Shown here one piece after another: positions 44,525 through 54,039 of a stretch of 64,000 nucleotides of DNA. The notes under the pieces are model-generated. The model had not been told where the DNA came from. It worked only from the letters and a program-made list of their open reading frames with translations, and ran no database searches. The translations under genes and the position numbers were made by a program. How positions within the stretch are numbered: the first letter of the stretch is position 1; each line of letters begins with the position of its first letter. The stretch spans positions 76,239-140,238 of the forward strand of contig CAWENB010000001.1 of assembly GCA_963810525.1 (NCBI GenBank), in the 5' to 3' direction. This DNA is from JAICLK01 sp963810525. GTDB lineage: Bacteria; Patescibacteriota; Saccharimonadia; Saccharimonadales; UBA4665.

Positions 44525-45673
44525 ATGCCAAAAGCACAAATTGCTGGCTTGGCCCATTTACGTGGACTGACGGCCATCATGTTATCTCTGGTTCTATTCA
44601 CTTTCTCGTGCAGCAGTGCGTTCGCCGCCAAACAACCAAATTTAAAAAGCTTCACTGGCCATTCCCCGTTTCACATTAAGGCTCATTCGCTTAGAGGTCC
44701 GGTTGGGTTAAGCCCCAGTGTCATAAAATCGATATACGGACTCAATAATGCTGGTAATGGAAGCGGTACGATCGCGATTATCGATGCATACGACAGCCCT
44801 AACGTAGCATCCGACCTTAACAAGTTCAGCGCTCAATTCAATTTACCTAAGTGCAATACCGCCAATCCATGCTTCGAAGAGCACCAAATGGCGTCCGGCA
44901 TTCAGGCGAACAGCGGCTGGGAACTCGAGACTTCACTCGATACTGAGTGGGCGCACGCGATAGCGCCAGGAGCCAAAATCCTGTTGGTTGAAGCGCCTTC
45001 AGCAAGTTATACAGACTTACTGAACGCTATTGACTATGCACGTAACCGTTCAGATGTCGTTGCAGTATCGATGAGTTGGGGTGGCGGTGAATTCTCGAAT
45101 GAATCATCGTTCGACAGTTATTTCACCAGCGCTTACGGCGCACAGTTCTTCGCTGCGTCAGGTGACAATGGCAATGGAGCAGAGTGGCCGGCCGTCTCGC
45201 CTAATGTCATAGGTGTTGGCGGTACCACGCTCAACCTGTCAAGACGCAATACGCTCTTGTCTGAAACCGCCTGGAGCGGAAGCGGCGGCGGCCTCAGTCA
45301 GTACGAATCTCAGCCGAGTTTCCAGACTTCGTACGGACTTACCTACCAATCCAGGGCCGTTCCGGACGTATCGTATGACGCTGATCCGAATAGCGGCGTC
45401 GCGGTTTACGATTCTTACTCATACGAAGGGCAAAGTGGCTGGTTCCAGGTCGGCGGTACGAGTGCAGGTACGCCCCAATGGGCTGCAATACAAGCGCTCG
45501 GGAAAAACGTATCAAGTAGTAAGCTTTACGCTGATTCTAGACTGAGCAATAGTTCATCTTTCTTACGTGACATAACCAACGGCACTAATGGTAGCTGCGG
45601 TGCACTCTGTACTGCTACTACTGGTTACGATACCGTTACCGGTCTCGGTAGCCCTGTTACCGCCAAGTTCTAG
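44525..45673 (+). CDS. Secreted S53 (sedolisin) serine-carboxyl peptidase
   Basis: 382 aa from the ATG with AAAGG eight bases upstream. The signal peptide ends near residue 34 (LVLFTFSCSSAFA). Catalytic residues are Glu135 and Asp139 in ELETSLDTEW, Asp214 in AASGDNGNG and Ser313 in GGTSAGTPQW, the E-D-D-S set of sedolisins, which act at acidic pH. The large activation prodomain of fungal and kumamolisin precursors is missing; only about 35 residues precede the catalytic domain. An upstream in-frame start at 44405 would add 40 hydrophobic residues and seems unlikely. Confidence 0.88.
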   Translation: MPKAQIAGLAHLRGLTAIMLSLVLFTFSCSSAFAAKQPNLKSFTGHSPFHIKAHSLRGPVGLSPSVIKSIYGLNNAGNGSGTIAIIDAYDSPNVASDLNKFSAQFNLPKCNTANPCFEEHQMASGIQANSGWELETSLDTEWAHAIAPGAKILLVEAPSASYTDLLNAIDYARNRSDVVAVSMSWGGGEFSNESSFDSYFTSAYGAQFFAASGDNGNGAEWPAVSPNVIGVGGTTLNLSRRNTLLSETAWSGSGGGLSQYESQPSFQTSYGLTYQSRAVPDVSYDADPNSGVAVYDSYSYEGQSGWFQVGGTSAGTPQWAAIQALGKNVSSSKLYADSRLSNSSSFLRDITNGTNGSCGALCTATTGYDTVTGLGSPVTAKF

Positions 45674-45885
45674 TTTCGTTTGTTCGTCTCAAAACTACAA
45701 ACACACATCTTTAATATGCGGGGTTTAGACAAGAGAAAACAGCGCAAGGGACAGGAGACGGACGAAATGGTTGCATGTTCGACGAGGACGGCCGCGGTTC
45801 ACCGAATGGTGCTCCGTTGCCGCCCCCGTGCCCGATAGCAGTACCCCCTGTTGCTATCAATATACTATGGTTTAGTCTTCTCAAT

Positions 45886-46647
45886 TTATCGGTAACCGAC
45901 GACATCTATCACCGTTCCAGGCATACTGAGCTGACGCGCACTACCGTCCGCAATTGGGCGTGCAGAGTTTGGTCTAAATATAGTTACTGGATTACCTTTT
46001 TGAATCACAACTCGTTGTGTTAAGCTGTCGTCTCCTGCCAGATCTACTTCATCTAGGTATCGGTACTTTATGAGACCACTGGGTTGTTGGAGGGAGGGTA
46101 TATATTCTCCTGGTTCTCCCGGGCCCGAGTCATCCGGGTCGGCAAAAGGCAATTCTTCACCTGACCGATAGTTGTCGGGGGTTCGCATGACTGCGCAAAA
46201 GAGTGGATCTTTTTGGCCCGGCACTTCGCGTCTCCACATTACTACCTTAACGCCCTTTCCCGGGTCATCGGATAATTCCCATAATGGAACACAGCCGTCA
46301 GTATATGTTAATTCTTGAGTAAGGTTTGGTACGAGACTGATGTCGTATGGAATTGCGAGATCATGGGAGACGTGCTCGCCCCTGAAAGCTGGAGATGTGC
46401 TACTTTGCGCAATCACCCTAGCCGTAAGTGAGCCAATGTCCAGGCCTGTCGCCCCCAAATTGTTGTCGTGTTGTACATTTTCTTGACTCATGTTCATATA
46501 TTGGCATACAGCTTGACGTCGAGCAACGTCTTCAAGCCAGAATCTGAAACCTGCCCCACTAATGCCGAGCGCGCCCTTTAAGGCTTTCTCGAGCACTTTA
46601 TAAAAGCTGCTGTTATCGTATGGGCGACAAGAAAGTAGACTATTCAT
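45886..46647 (-). CDS. Hypothetical protein fused at its N-terminus to the repeat-encoded module
   Basis: 253 aa from ATG 46647. The first 27 residues (MNSLLSCRPYDNSSFYKVLE...) match the start of the PLD-like protein at 60575. The rest has no PLD motif. A second plausible start is at 46497 (MNMSQENVQ), so the native gene may begin there and the repeat may simply have supplied an open frame upstream. The remainder is soluble, with VVMWRREVPGQKDP and an acidic Pro/Gly-rich stretch; no family is recognised. Confidence 0.55.
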   Translation of the reverse strand: MNSLLSCRPYDNSSFYKVLEKALKGALGISGAGFRFWLEDVARRQAVCQYMNMSQENVQHDNNLGATGLDIGSLTARVIAQSSTSPAFRGEHVSHDLAIPYDISLVPNLTQELTYTDGCVPLWELSDDPGKGVKVVMWRREVPGQKDPLFCAVMRTPDNYRSGEELPFADPDDSGPGEPGEYIPSLQQPSGLIKYRYLDEVDLAGDDSLTQRVVIQKGNPVTIFRPNSARPIADGSARQLSMPGTVIDVVGYR

Positions 46648-46755
46648 TGTCTTCCTCCTCGCCACTGGCAGTAAAGGCTTCTAAAAGATCAATATTTTTA
46701 AGGCCAACTAAAGTTCTATGATCGTTTTTTATGCTGCGCCAAAAATTGAATCAGA
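46645..46755 (-). repeat. Composite repeat copy R2
   Basis: Encodes FNFWRSIKNDHRTLVGLKN... ending GEEEDNE and TAG, overlapped by the ATG of the hypothetical gene at 46647. GAGGAGGAAG lies in the acidic codons. I see no clear hairpin at the far end. Confidence 0.7.
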
Positions 46756-46828
46756 TCAGAAAATTTTCTTACAAACCACATGCGGAAGTTTTTTAATAAG
46801 GATATCAATAAGTTATAATTACAACTTT

Positions 46829-47752
46829 ATGATTTATTATGAACCTTCAACTAGCGACGCTGCCCGATATGTTGGTATCGAATTTCAGAGAACTGCAGAA
46901 TTACTGGACAATTTAGGTGGCATCGAACCTTTCGCCACGGAACGACAAGACCGGGTTAATGGACTGCCAACCTACACTGCTGCAAGAACTGAATGAATAA
47001 CGGCACTTCTGGATAGGGCTCGACTGCTTACCGGGCAAGTATTCTTTGACGGTGATAGTGCAGCGCTTCGGTATTTTTGGCTTGGGGGGATTGAACGAGA
47101 GGGCGCACCAACGGGCGTCACGCTTGGTGCGGAGTTCCTGTCTATTGTCCAACGAGTTGCAGCCGGGGCCGATCCGTTCAGGGGGCTACGTCAGTCAGCG
47201 AAAAATGAAGATCGGCTTGATCCAGCCGGTGAGGCCATTAAATACTTGTTACTTCGAGAATCAGATAATTCACCCCAGATAGAACAGCTCAGATCCTCAG
47301 ATGGCCGGACCGCCTTTATCAGGTTAGTAGAGTTATCTGAATTGTGCAGCGGCAAACTACGTGAGGTATCACTGAAAGAGCGGTTACCTTCGGTGATGTT
47401 TAAGCTTGCCGAACTAGCAGTAGAGGGTAGTTCGGCAGAAGACTGGCGGTATTACGGAATTGCCCGAGACATGCTGGATATTGCCCATGCCGTACAAGTT
47501 CTTAAAACCCAAAGACGCGATCGCGTGCTCAAGGATCAGGCGCAAAGTTTTTATGAAGGAGTCTTACGGCTATATTGTGATCCCGGACTGGCGTCCTGTA
47601 GCGGAACTTTAGAAGCTTATGAATCCGATCAACATGCGCTGGTTGATGCCGCAAGGATTTTGGCCAATTTGCTTCAAGGTAGCGGATTGGAATCGATATT
47701 TTACTCACGGTATATCAACTTCAAGCAAATCGACAGTCAGCCGCAAACGTAA
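46829..47752 (+). pseudogene. Hypothetical gene with one in-frame TGA
   Basis: TATAAT at 46814-46819 stands nine bases before an ATG whose frame stays open for 308 codons except for TGA at 46994-46996 (codon 56). Downstream text is clearly protein-like (RARLLTGQVFFDGDSAALRYF, VMFKLAELAVEG, DWRYYGIARDMLDIAHAV). No family is recognised. It is either a nonsense mutation or readthrough. An internal start at 47246 would leave 168 residues. Confidence 0.6.
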
Positions 47753-47960
47753 CCCGGAGTTAACAATCAGAAACTGTTGAAAAAGCATTTCTTGTCAGTA
47801 TGCTAAGGCCTAAAGGTTAATCGCAATTTGACGCATACATGATTTGCCTATTCATCGAGCACGCTGATGACAGGATTGATATGTCCAATATGACTTACGT
47901 CGAGGTACATGAAGCGCTCGACGAAAATAATTTTTGCGATAGCATATTGATCTCCACATA

Positions 47961-48001
47961 AAAACACGCACCGTTGCTAAATGCGCAGATGCGTGTTTTT
48001 G
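47961..48001. terminator. Bidirectional terminator
   Basis: Ten-bp stem AAAACACGCA (47961-47970) / TGCGTGTTTT (47990-47999) with A and T runs on both sides. It separates two converging genes. Confidence 0.75.
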
Positions 48002-48018
48002 CGAATTTTTCCTATACT

Positions 48019-48600
48019 TTAATTTTCGAACCATTCCTGATTGGATTGGCTGGTCGTTTTACAGGTGTAAATATCAACCGGCGTATGCTCTGCGTCCGAT
48101 CCGCGCCAGTCGTCGAGACACAAGTCGTGATGAGTGCTATTCCCGGAAGCTAAGTTAGCCAATTGATGCGGAGAATCGCCGAGACTTGTGAACTTTACTC
48201 CCCAAACCCATTGTTCGGCTGGATCACTTTTGGCATTGGTGCATGGGTACAGTTTCTGCTGTATCGGATTCTTGCTTTGCCCCCAGTCGTCAACGCACTC
48301 ATTTGTCCCGGTTAATTGCAAGTCGAAAACCTGAACGTCTGTTTGTCCGTACAGGCTTATTGTTTTGAGGTCATAGCGCGACCATGTCTGGTTTCGTACG
48401 TTGGCGCCAGTGCAGACATCAAGCTCTATGGGGCTTTTAGTGGTGACGCCGTTTGCTGTTAGGCAAAAGTTGGAATTGTTGTTATATACCCTTAATCTGC
48501 CTTGCCATGCCGGGCTCGCAGCATTCGCGACTGCCGATGTAGAAAATACGGCGACGCCGGCCAGTAACGAACTTGCCAGGATGATCGAACTCACGTTCAA
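48019..48600 (-). CDS. Secreted ricin-type beta-trefoil lectin
   Basis: 193 aa with a signal peptide (SSIILASSLLAGVAVFSTSA) cleaved near residue 27. One beta-trefoil shows three QxW-type repeats, each preceded by a Cys: ELDVC...NQTW, KLYPC...EQWVW and DIYTC...NQEW, the CBM13/RICIN pattern. Such domains bind galactose- or xylose-containing glycans. No enzymatic domain is attached, so surface binding of host or environmental polysaccharide is plausible. The start is TTG 48600 or GTG 48594, both after AAAGGA. Confidence 0.85.
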   Translation of the reverse strand: MNVSSIILASSLLAGVAVFSTSAVANAASPAWQGRLRVYNNNSNFCLTANGVTTKSPIELDVCTGANVRNQTWSRYDLKTISLYGQTDVQVFDLQLTGTNECVDDWGQSKNPIQQKLYPCTNAKSDPAEQWVWGVKFTSLGDSPHQLANLASGNSTHHDLCLDDWRGSDAEHTPVDIYTCKTTSQSNQEWFEN

Positions 48601-48833
48601 TAATCCTTTGAGTAAATTTACTATGTTTATAAAAATGACTGCTAAACTTACTCATAACAACTCCTCATTTACACCAATGATAATGCTTATAATGGTAGCG
48701 CTTAAGTCTTTGAAGTGTCAATTGAATATAGCTGCTAAATATGCTGCTAATTTCACCTTTTTGTACTAATAGTTTGCAACAGCCAGCCATCTCTACGGTC
48801 CTGGAGTACGGGTTTTAATTAGCTAAATAATTA

Positions 48834-49922
48834 GGCTTAACACCAAATTCTGGTGTCTACTCTAATCTGTTTTTCTAGAGAAGAAACTCCAGAGGATCGT
48901 AATTATTCGTTGTTTTGAGGCTCCACGGTGGGGTATGAGCTTGTCTTTCCAGACGCCGAATCTTCCGTCTAATGGGCTCGTTGTGTTGGCTACTCGTATG
49001 CCACTTTCCTGTATGTAATCGGCTTGGTAGGTGAACAGATATGGTAGGTTGCGACACAAGGAAAAATAAGCTCTTCTGGTACGCTCATGGGCATATCTTT
49101 TGGTGACCGGATCACGCTCCTTGAGCCATGCCCCATGTTTCTTGTACCAACCAGCGAGTGCATCCTCAAACGTTAGTTCGTCTGTCCGAGCGAGCGTTAA
49201 GGCAAGCGCTCGTAACTCAATATTTTGCGTCAGTCGTGGCTTCTTGGTCAGACATTGAGTGATGGTCATAAGCTGGTGAAACTGGCAATGCTGGACCGGT
49301 ATGCCTTTGCCCTCCAGCATAGTCCGTACGCCTCGTCTGCCGTCAATGGTGACCGCCAGGATACTGTAGCCCATTGCTTCAATCGTATCTGTTGCAACCT
49401 CATAATCTACGGTGCGTTCTGTCCCGTCTACCGTGGCGTAATACAGCACCGTATTCTCACCAAGCGTCGCCACTGCATATGGGTCAATAACAACCAGGAG
49501 GCCCCAGTCCCCAAAGTAGGTAACATCCATTATGACGGCTACGGTACGCGGTTTCTGGATGATGCGTGGCGGGCTGTAGCCATTGAGTTGAGCGCGGATG
49601 CAACCGGTACTTTTCCGGTATTCTTTAGCCAAGCTGTTCACGGTACGACCGTCAAAGGCATACTGGTGCCATAGGGTAGCTCGCTTACGGCCAGGGCGGC
49701 CTTTACTGCTCCATGACCGACGGCAGGTACGACAGACGTAGCGCTGTAGACCGTTCCTCACACCGTTTTTCTTTACGTTGGTACAATAGCAAGACGGACA
49801 GCTCTTTCGAGTCATCTTCGTTACTCCTTGTTTAGTTGGTACTTACAAGAATAACGAAAACAATGACAAAGAAATCTGTCCGTCTTAAAGCGCTAGCAGC
49901 AACCAGTTTTTGTTATTAAGCC
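48834..49922 (-). mobile_element. 1089-bp insertion sequence, copy 2
   Basis: Same ends and length as the copy at 30053, reverse orientation. An 8-bp duplication AATAATTA flanks it at 48826-48833 and 49923-49930. It lies between genes. Confidence 0.9.
48862..49815 (-). CDS. Transposase with N-terminal zinc ribbon, copy 2
   Basis: Amino-acid sequence identical to the transposase at 30160-31113 over all 317 residues. Intact. Confidence 0.85.
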   Translation of the reverse strand: MTRKSCPSCYCTNVKKNGVRNGLQRYVCRTCRRSWSSKGRPGRKRATLWHQYAFDGRTVNSLAKEYRKSTGCIRAQLNGYSPPRIIQKPRTVAVIMDVTYFGDWGLLVVIDPYAVATLGENTVLYYATVDGTERTVDYEVATDTIEAMGYSILAVTIDGRRGVRTMLEGKGIPVQHCQFHQLMTITQCLTKKPRLTQNIELRALALTLARTDELTFEDALAGWYKKHGAWLKERDPVTKRYAHERTRRAYFSLCRNLPYLFTYQADYIQESGIRVANTTSPLDGRFGVWKDKLIPHRGASKQRIITILWSFFSRKTD

Positions 49923-49961
49923 AATAATTATAATAATTTAATAATTTTACCGATCGCAAAA

Positions 49962-50767
49962 CTAATAAAATGTATTTAAGTCGCAAGTGATTTTATGGTT
50001 AGCCGCGAGCCCGAATAATTGTTCGAATTCGGCAAAACTCTCGGCAACTACGTCGGGTGCGACAGTAAGCGCCACCAAATCGGTTTTACTATAACGCGTC
50101 GTGATGGCGCAGGTGTAAAGGCCGGCAGCTTTGGCGGACATGATGCCGCGCGGATCGTCCTCGAAGGCGCACACGAATGAACGATCACGATCAGGTAGTT
50201 TCAGCGAAGAGAAAGCCAGATTAAATGCTTCGGGGTGGGGCTTGGCATGGGTGAGTGACTCTAGCGTGACTATCCGTTCCGGCGGAAAATACTTGTCCAG
50301 TCCTGAAGACTCGAAAAATATTTCAACATCCTGACGCACGGCCGTGCTTGCAATTGCCAGCATGTCCTCCAAACCGGCCGCATATAAATTGGCTACGAAC
50401 TGCGTCGCGCGGGGACTTCTTTACCCTCGCACTTCAAAATGTCTTTGTGTAACTTATTCTTCAGTGCCATGATTTCTTGCAGCAGGGAATTGTCTTTATC
50501 GGGTATTTTATCTTGCACTAGCCGACACATCCGCAGCATCGTCCATACGGTTGCTTCGAGTGAATGAACCGGCGCGTTAAGAAACGCCTCGCGAGCTTGG
50601 CGGGCGGTGAATTTTTGTAAAGCTATAATGCCGTGGCGCTGGCCGACTTCATGTGCTGCGATCAGGCGTGATTTTTCATGCAAACCGTGGCCGCTGGCAT
50701 TGTCTTTATTAACCAACAGCGTGTCGTCAACATCGAATATGGCACCCTTAACGGCAAAATCAATCAT
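49962..50767 (-). pseudogene. HAD-family hydrolase with one frameshift
   Basis: The N-terminal half has nucleophile motif I (GAIFDVDDTLLV). The C-terminal half has motif III (HAKPHPEAF) and motif IV (FEDDPRGIMSAKAAG), typical of phosphoglycolate/beta-phosphoglucomutase-like enzymes. The halves join if one base is added near 50415, giving 269 codons. The start at ATG 50767 follows TGC-TAGAAT with a seven-base gap. Divergent from the FAD-linked oxidase gene. Confidence 0.8.
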
Positions 50768-50858
50768 ACGGGTCATTCTAGCACGGGGCTTAAAAGATAT
50801 GTATGCTATCATATCTGCTAGAACAAACTATTTTGCTAAGAGGATTAAACGAAACAGC

Positions 50859-52496
50859 ATGAACAAAGTGGCGCAATACTTGCAGGAGCACGTGGCAGGC
50901 GAAGTAATGAGCTCGGGCGATGTGCGGGCGTACTTCTCGACTGATGCCAGCGTACTGCGCATCACACCGGCTGTAATTGTCTTTCCGCAAGGTGAAAGCG
51001 ACGTGCGTAAGGTTGCGCGGTTTACCTGGCAGTTAGCCGAGCGCGGCCGGATATTGCCGATAACGGCGCGCGGCGCCGGCACTGATCAAACCGGTGCGGC
51101 GATTGGCGGCGGCGTGATATTGAACTTCACGGCACACATGAATCGGATTCTGGAGTTTGATTCAAAGACCGGCGTGGTCGTGGTCGGACCCGGCCTGAAC
51201 TACGGTAAACTTCAGCAAACGCTGCACACGCATGGGCGCTTTCTGCCGCCGTACCCGGCTAGCGTGGAATATTCGACCATCGGCGGCGCGATTGCTAACA
51301 ACGCCAGTGGCGAAAAATCGGTTAAATACGGCGACACTCGGGGCTTCGTAAAAACACTGCGGGTCGTGCTAGCCAACGGGGAAGTAATTCAAACCGAGCG
51401 GCTCTCGAAGCGTGAGCTTAACAAAAAGCTTGGACTAGCGACCTTTGAAGGTGAAGTCTACCGGTCAATTGACGGATTACTGGAAGAAAACCACGAGCTT
51501 ATCAGTAAGTTGAAGCCATCGGTCACCAAAAACAATGCCGGCTATGACCTGCAAGATATCCGGCGCAAAGATGGTTCGTTCGACCTGACTCCGCTGTTTA
51601 TCGGTAATCAGGGTACGCTCGGGCTCATAACCGAGGCCATGCTTGAAACCGAAACGTACAATCCTGAAACCACGCTGCTAGTCGGTTTCTTCGACAACTT
51701 ACAGCACGCCGTCACCGCTGTACAGGAACTGCGCAAGCTGCCAGAAATGCCGAGCGCCATTGAATTGGTCGACGAAAACTTATTAAAGCTCGTCACGAAG
51801 CTCAATCCCAACCAGCTGAAAGGTGTGGTTGAAACACCTTTGCCGAAAGTGGTTCTGCTTGTCGAATTCGATAACCCGAGCGATCGGGCCCAAAAGCGCC
51901 TGACGAAACGTGCGAGCAAAATTATGCAGACCCACGCCGCTAAACACATTATTGAAACCGATCCTATCGAGCAGGAAAAGTACTGGAGGATACGGCACTC
52001 GTCGGCCACGGTTATCGCCCACAACGAAGGTAATCTCAAGGCGGTGCCGGTCATCGAAGACGGTATCGTTCCGGTTGATCAACTCGAGGCTTACATCCGC
52101 GGCATTTATGACTTGTTTAGCAAGTCCCACTTAACTGTCGCGGTATGGGGGCATGCCGGCGAGGCCAATTTGCACCTGCGACCATTCCTGGATTTGAGCC
52201 AACTGGGTGATCGCCAAAAAGTTTTCAGACTGATGGATGAATACGCACAACTTATTACCAGCCTGAGCGGTTCGATCTCGGCGTCACACGGCGACGGCCG
52301 GATGCGCGGCCCGTACCTCGAGCGTCAGTACGGCACCGAAGTATATGCGCTGTTTCAAAAGGTCAAGAAAATATTTGACCCGTACGGCACGCTCAATCCG
52401 GGCGTCAAAATCGACGTCGGAGTCGATGACGTCAAGCCACTCCTGCGCAAGGATTACTCCATGTATCACCTCTATCAGTATGTTCCGCACGGTTGA
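50859..52496 (+). CDS. FAD-linked oxidase (D-lactate/glycolate dehydrogenase, GlcD-like)
   Basis: 545 aa. The PCMH-type FAD-binding domain shows PAVIVFPQGESDVRKV, ITARGAGTDQTG and STIGGAIANNASGEKSVKYGD, where the PP-loop Gly-rich strings bind FAD. The C-terminal FAD-oxidase domain contains WGHAGEANLHLRPF with the catalytic His region, SASHGDGRMRGPYL and FDPYGTLNPG. It likely oxidises a 2-hydroxyacid such as D-lactate. ATG 50859 follows AAGAGGA; the open frame upstream of it lies over the HAD gene and is not used. Confidence 0.9.
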   Translation: MNKVAQYLQEHVAGEVMSSGDVRAYFSTDASVLRITPAVIVFPQGESDVRKVARFTWQLAERGRILPITARGAGTDQTGAAIGGGVILNFTAHMNRILEFDSKTGVVVVGPGLNYGKLQQTLHTHGRFLPPYPASVEYSTIGGAIANNASGEKSVKYGDTRGFVKTLRVVLANGEVIQTERLSKRELNKKLGLATFEGEVYRSIDGLLEENHELISKLKPSVTKNNAGYDLQDIRRKDGSFDLTPLFIGNQGTLGLITEAMLETETYNPETTLLVGFFDNLQHAVTAVQELRKLPEMPSAIELVDENLLKLVTKLNPNQLKGVVETPLPKVVLLVEFDNPSDRAQKRLTKRASKIMQTHAAKHIIETDPIEQEKYWRIRHSSATVIAHNEGNLKAVPVIEDGIVPVDQLEAYIRGIYDLFSKSHLTVAVWGHAGEANLHLRPFLDLSQLGDRQKVFRLMDEYAQLITSLSGSISASHGDGRMRGPYLERQYGTEVYALFQKVKKIFDPYGTLNPGVKIDVGVDDVKPLLRKDYSMYHLYQYVPHG

Positions 52497-52730
52497 TGCC
52501 GCGCGTCAATATTTTTCGCAGAGTAATTTTTAACGTTTCTCCATCAAGCCTTTGCTGGGGATTTATTGTTCTTGAGTTTTCCCGAAAAATTTCGTACCAT
52601 AACTAAGCAAATTCTTGAAAAGGCTACCTGTGGGGCACAAGGGAATTGGGCAGACCAGCTTGGTTTGCCGGCAGGCGGAATCGGCTTTGGTGACTGGCTG
52701 AAGATGAAAACCCAGGATTGTCTCATGCAA

Positions 52731-52817
52731 GCGGACGTGGCGGAATTGGTAGACGCGCTACTTTGAGGTGGTAGTGGCCGTAAGGCTGTGGAGGTTCAAG
52801 TCCTCTCGTCCGCACCA
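52731..52817 (+). tRNA. tRNA-Leu (anticodon GAG)
   Basis: Acceptor GCGGACG pairs with CGTCCGC; the anticodon loop TTGAGGT lies between CTACT and GGTAG, giving GAG. Long variable arm, T arm GGAGGTTCAAGTCCTC, discriminator A and encoded CCA at 52815-52817. Confidence 0.95.
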
Positions 52818-52902
52818 GATTTGTTTATGTATAATTCCGAAATTATCCCGAAGGATTTTATGGACCGCTCCTCTCGACTAGGCGAGCTACAATTTATTAA
52901 AG

Positions 52903-52908
52903 TACAAT
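52903..52908 (+). promoter_or_regulatory. -10 of the gene at 52915
   Basis: TACAAT with a six-base gap to the ATG. Confidence 0.5.
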
Positions 52909-52914
52909 GACATA

Positions 52915-53529
52915 ATGCGAAACGACGTAGCTATAATTGCTGCACTCATCTCGTTTTCGGGCATCTTCCCATATGTCAGTGACGTGCTCAAGGGCAAGAC
53001 ACACCCAAACATTGTGTCGTGGGCAACATGGTGTCTGCTCAACCTCATAAATACCGCTGCTGCCATCTCAGTTGGTGCTACGCAGACGGCGCTACTAAGT
53101 GGCGCATCAGCTTTAGCCACCGGTTGGATTACCGTCCTATCCCTCCGCCGTGGTGTGAAGAGCTACACAGTATTTGATGTAATATGTCAGGCGCTCGCCC
53201 TTGGAGGCATCGTCGCCTGGAGACTAACTGGACAACCCGACCTTGCTGTCCTAATTGCGGTATCCATTGATCTTGTTGCAGCCCTTCCCACATGGCGTCA
53301 TGCCTGGCTTGCGCCTTTTGCGGAAACATGGCAAGGATTTGCTGTTGCCGACTGTGCAGCCGTTTTAACGCTTTTCGCAATTACACGCTACAGTATCATA
53401 TCTCTAGCATTTCCGGCTCTGGTACTTACCAATTGTTCTGTACTCGTCACTATCATAGTCACTCGCCGTATTCAGGCCAGCAGGCACATTCGCCACGCTT
53501 CAGGCCCCTCCTTGCCAGGGGGAATGTAG
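52915..53529 (+). CDS. Polytopic membrane protein, PQ-loop/SemiSWEET-like
   Basis: 204 aa with six or more hydrophobic segments. The first, AALISFSGIFPYVSDVLKGK followed by THPNIVSWATW, resembles the Pro-containing first helix and HPN-SW loop of SemiSWEET/PQ-loop transporters. A repeat-like block lies near 110 (LAVLIAVSIDLVAALPTWRH). Transport function is inferred only. The last codons run directly into composite repeat R3. Confidence 0.65.
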   Translation: MRNDVAIIAALISFSGIFPYVSDVLKGKTHPNIVSWATWCLLNLINTAAAISVGATQTALLSGASALATGWITVLSLRRGVKSYTVFDVICQALALGGIVAWRLTGQPDLAVLIAVSIDLVAALPTWRHAWLAPFAETWQGFAVADCAAVLTLFAITRYSIISLAFPALVLTNCSVLVTIIVTRRIQASRHIRHASGPSLPGGM

Positions 53530-53669
53530 GTTTCTAAAAGATCAACTTCATCAAGACCGAATAAAGTTCTATTATCGTCCTTTATGCTGCACCAAATTGA
53601 AATCAACTATTTCAACCAAACCGTGGCAGAGATCACGGTTTTTGTTTTATGTCATAAAGTTCAAGTCCT
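53525..53669 (-). repeat. Composite repeat copy R3
   Basis: Contains the conserved codons LISIWCSIKDDNRTLFGLDEV..., but the acidic tail and second start are replaced by the end of the gene at 52915. A hairpin AAACCGTG/CACGGTTT at 53618-53641 with a T run is followed by GTTCAAGTCCT at 53659-53669, identical to the tRNA-Leu T arm string. Confidence 0.7.
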
Positions 53670-54039
53670 TTTTGGCTCAGCAACGATGCGTGACAGAGGT
53701 AACCATGATTTTTCGAATCCGTCATCCCCGGCCAAGCATTAGCATTTTCGTATCATATTGTACAGACACTAGGCATAGAGCTGCTTTATAGTCGCATGTA
53801 GTCCGGCAAATACCATTAACGCTTCATCAGACAAATTAATTAACCCCTGTTCGCTAGATGAAGCAACTGTGCCGGAACGATATACCATTGGGTCTCGCAT
53901 GCTTTCAAAATCATCGTGCGAGGTCGCAAAGGGTGCACTAAAACTCCCGTCAAGCGATACTTCTGTCAGATCACGCCTTTCACCAACAACATAAAGTCGT
54001 GATTGCCGACTGACATATTTTTCACCGTTATCATAATCA

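Noticed and set aside
35633..47752. Alternative genetic code with UGA as sense (in-frame TGA in uvrC and at 46994)
   Set aside because: Many intact genes here end in TGA (for example at 1501, 4841, 12779 and 35634), and other broken genes contain TAA and TAG, so recoding does not explain them.
52566..52766. 66-codon frame ending inside tRNA-Leu(GAG)
   Set aside because: The last part is the usual false translation of a tRNA (ADVAELVDAL); the upstream part alone has no start signal or family.
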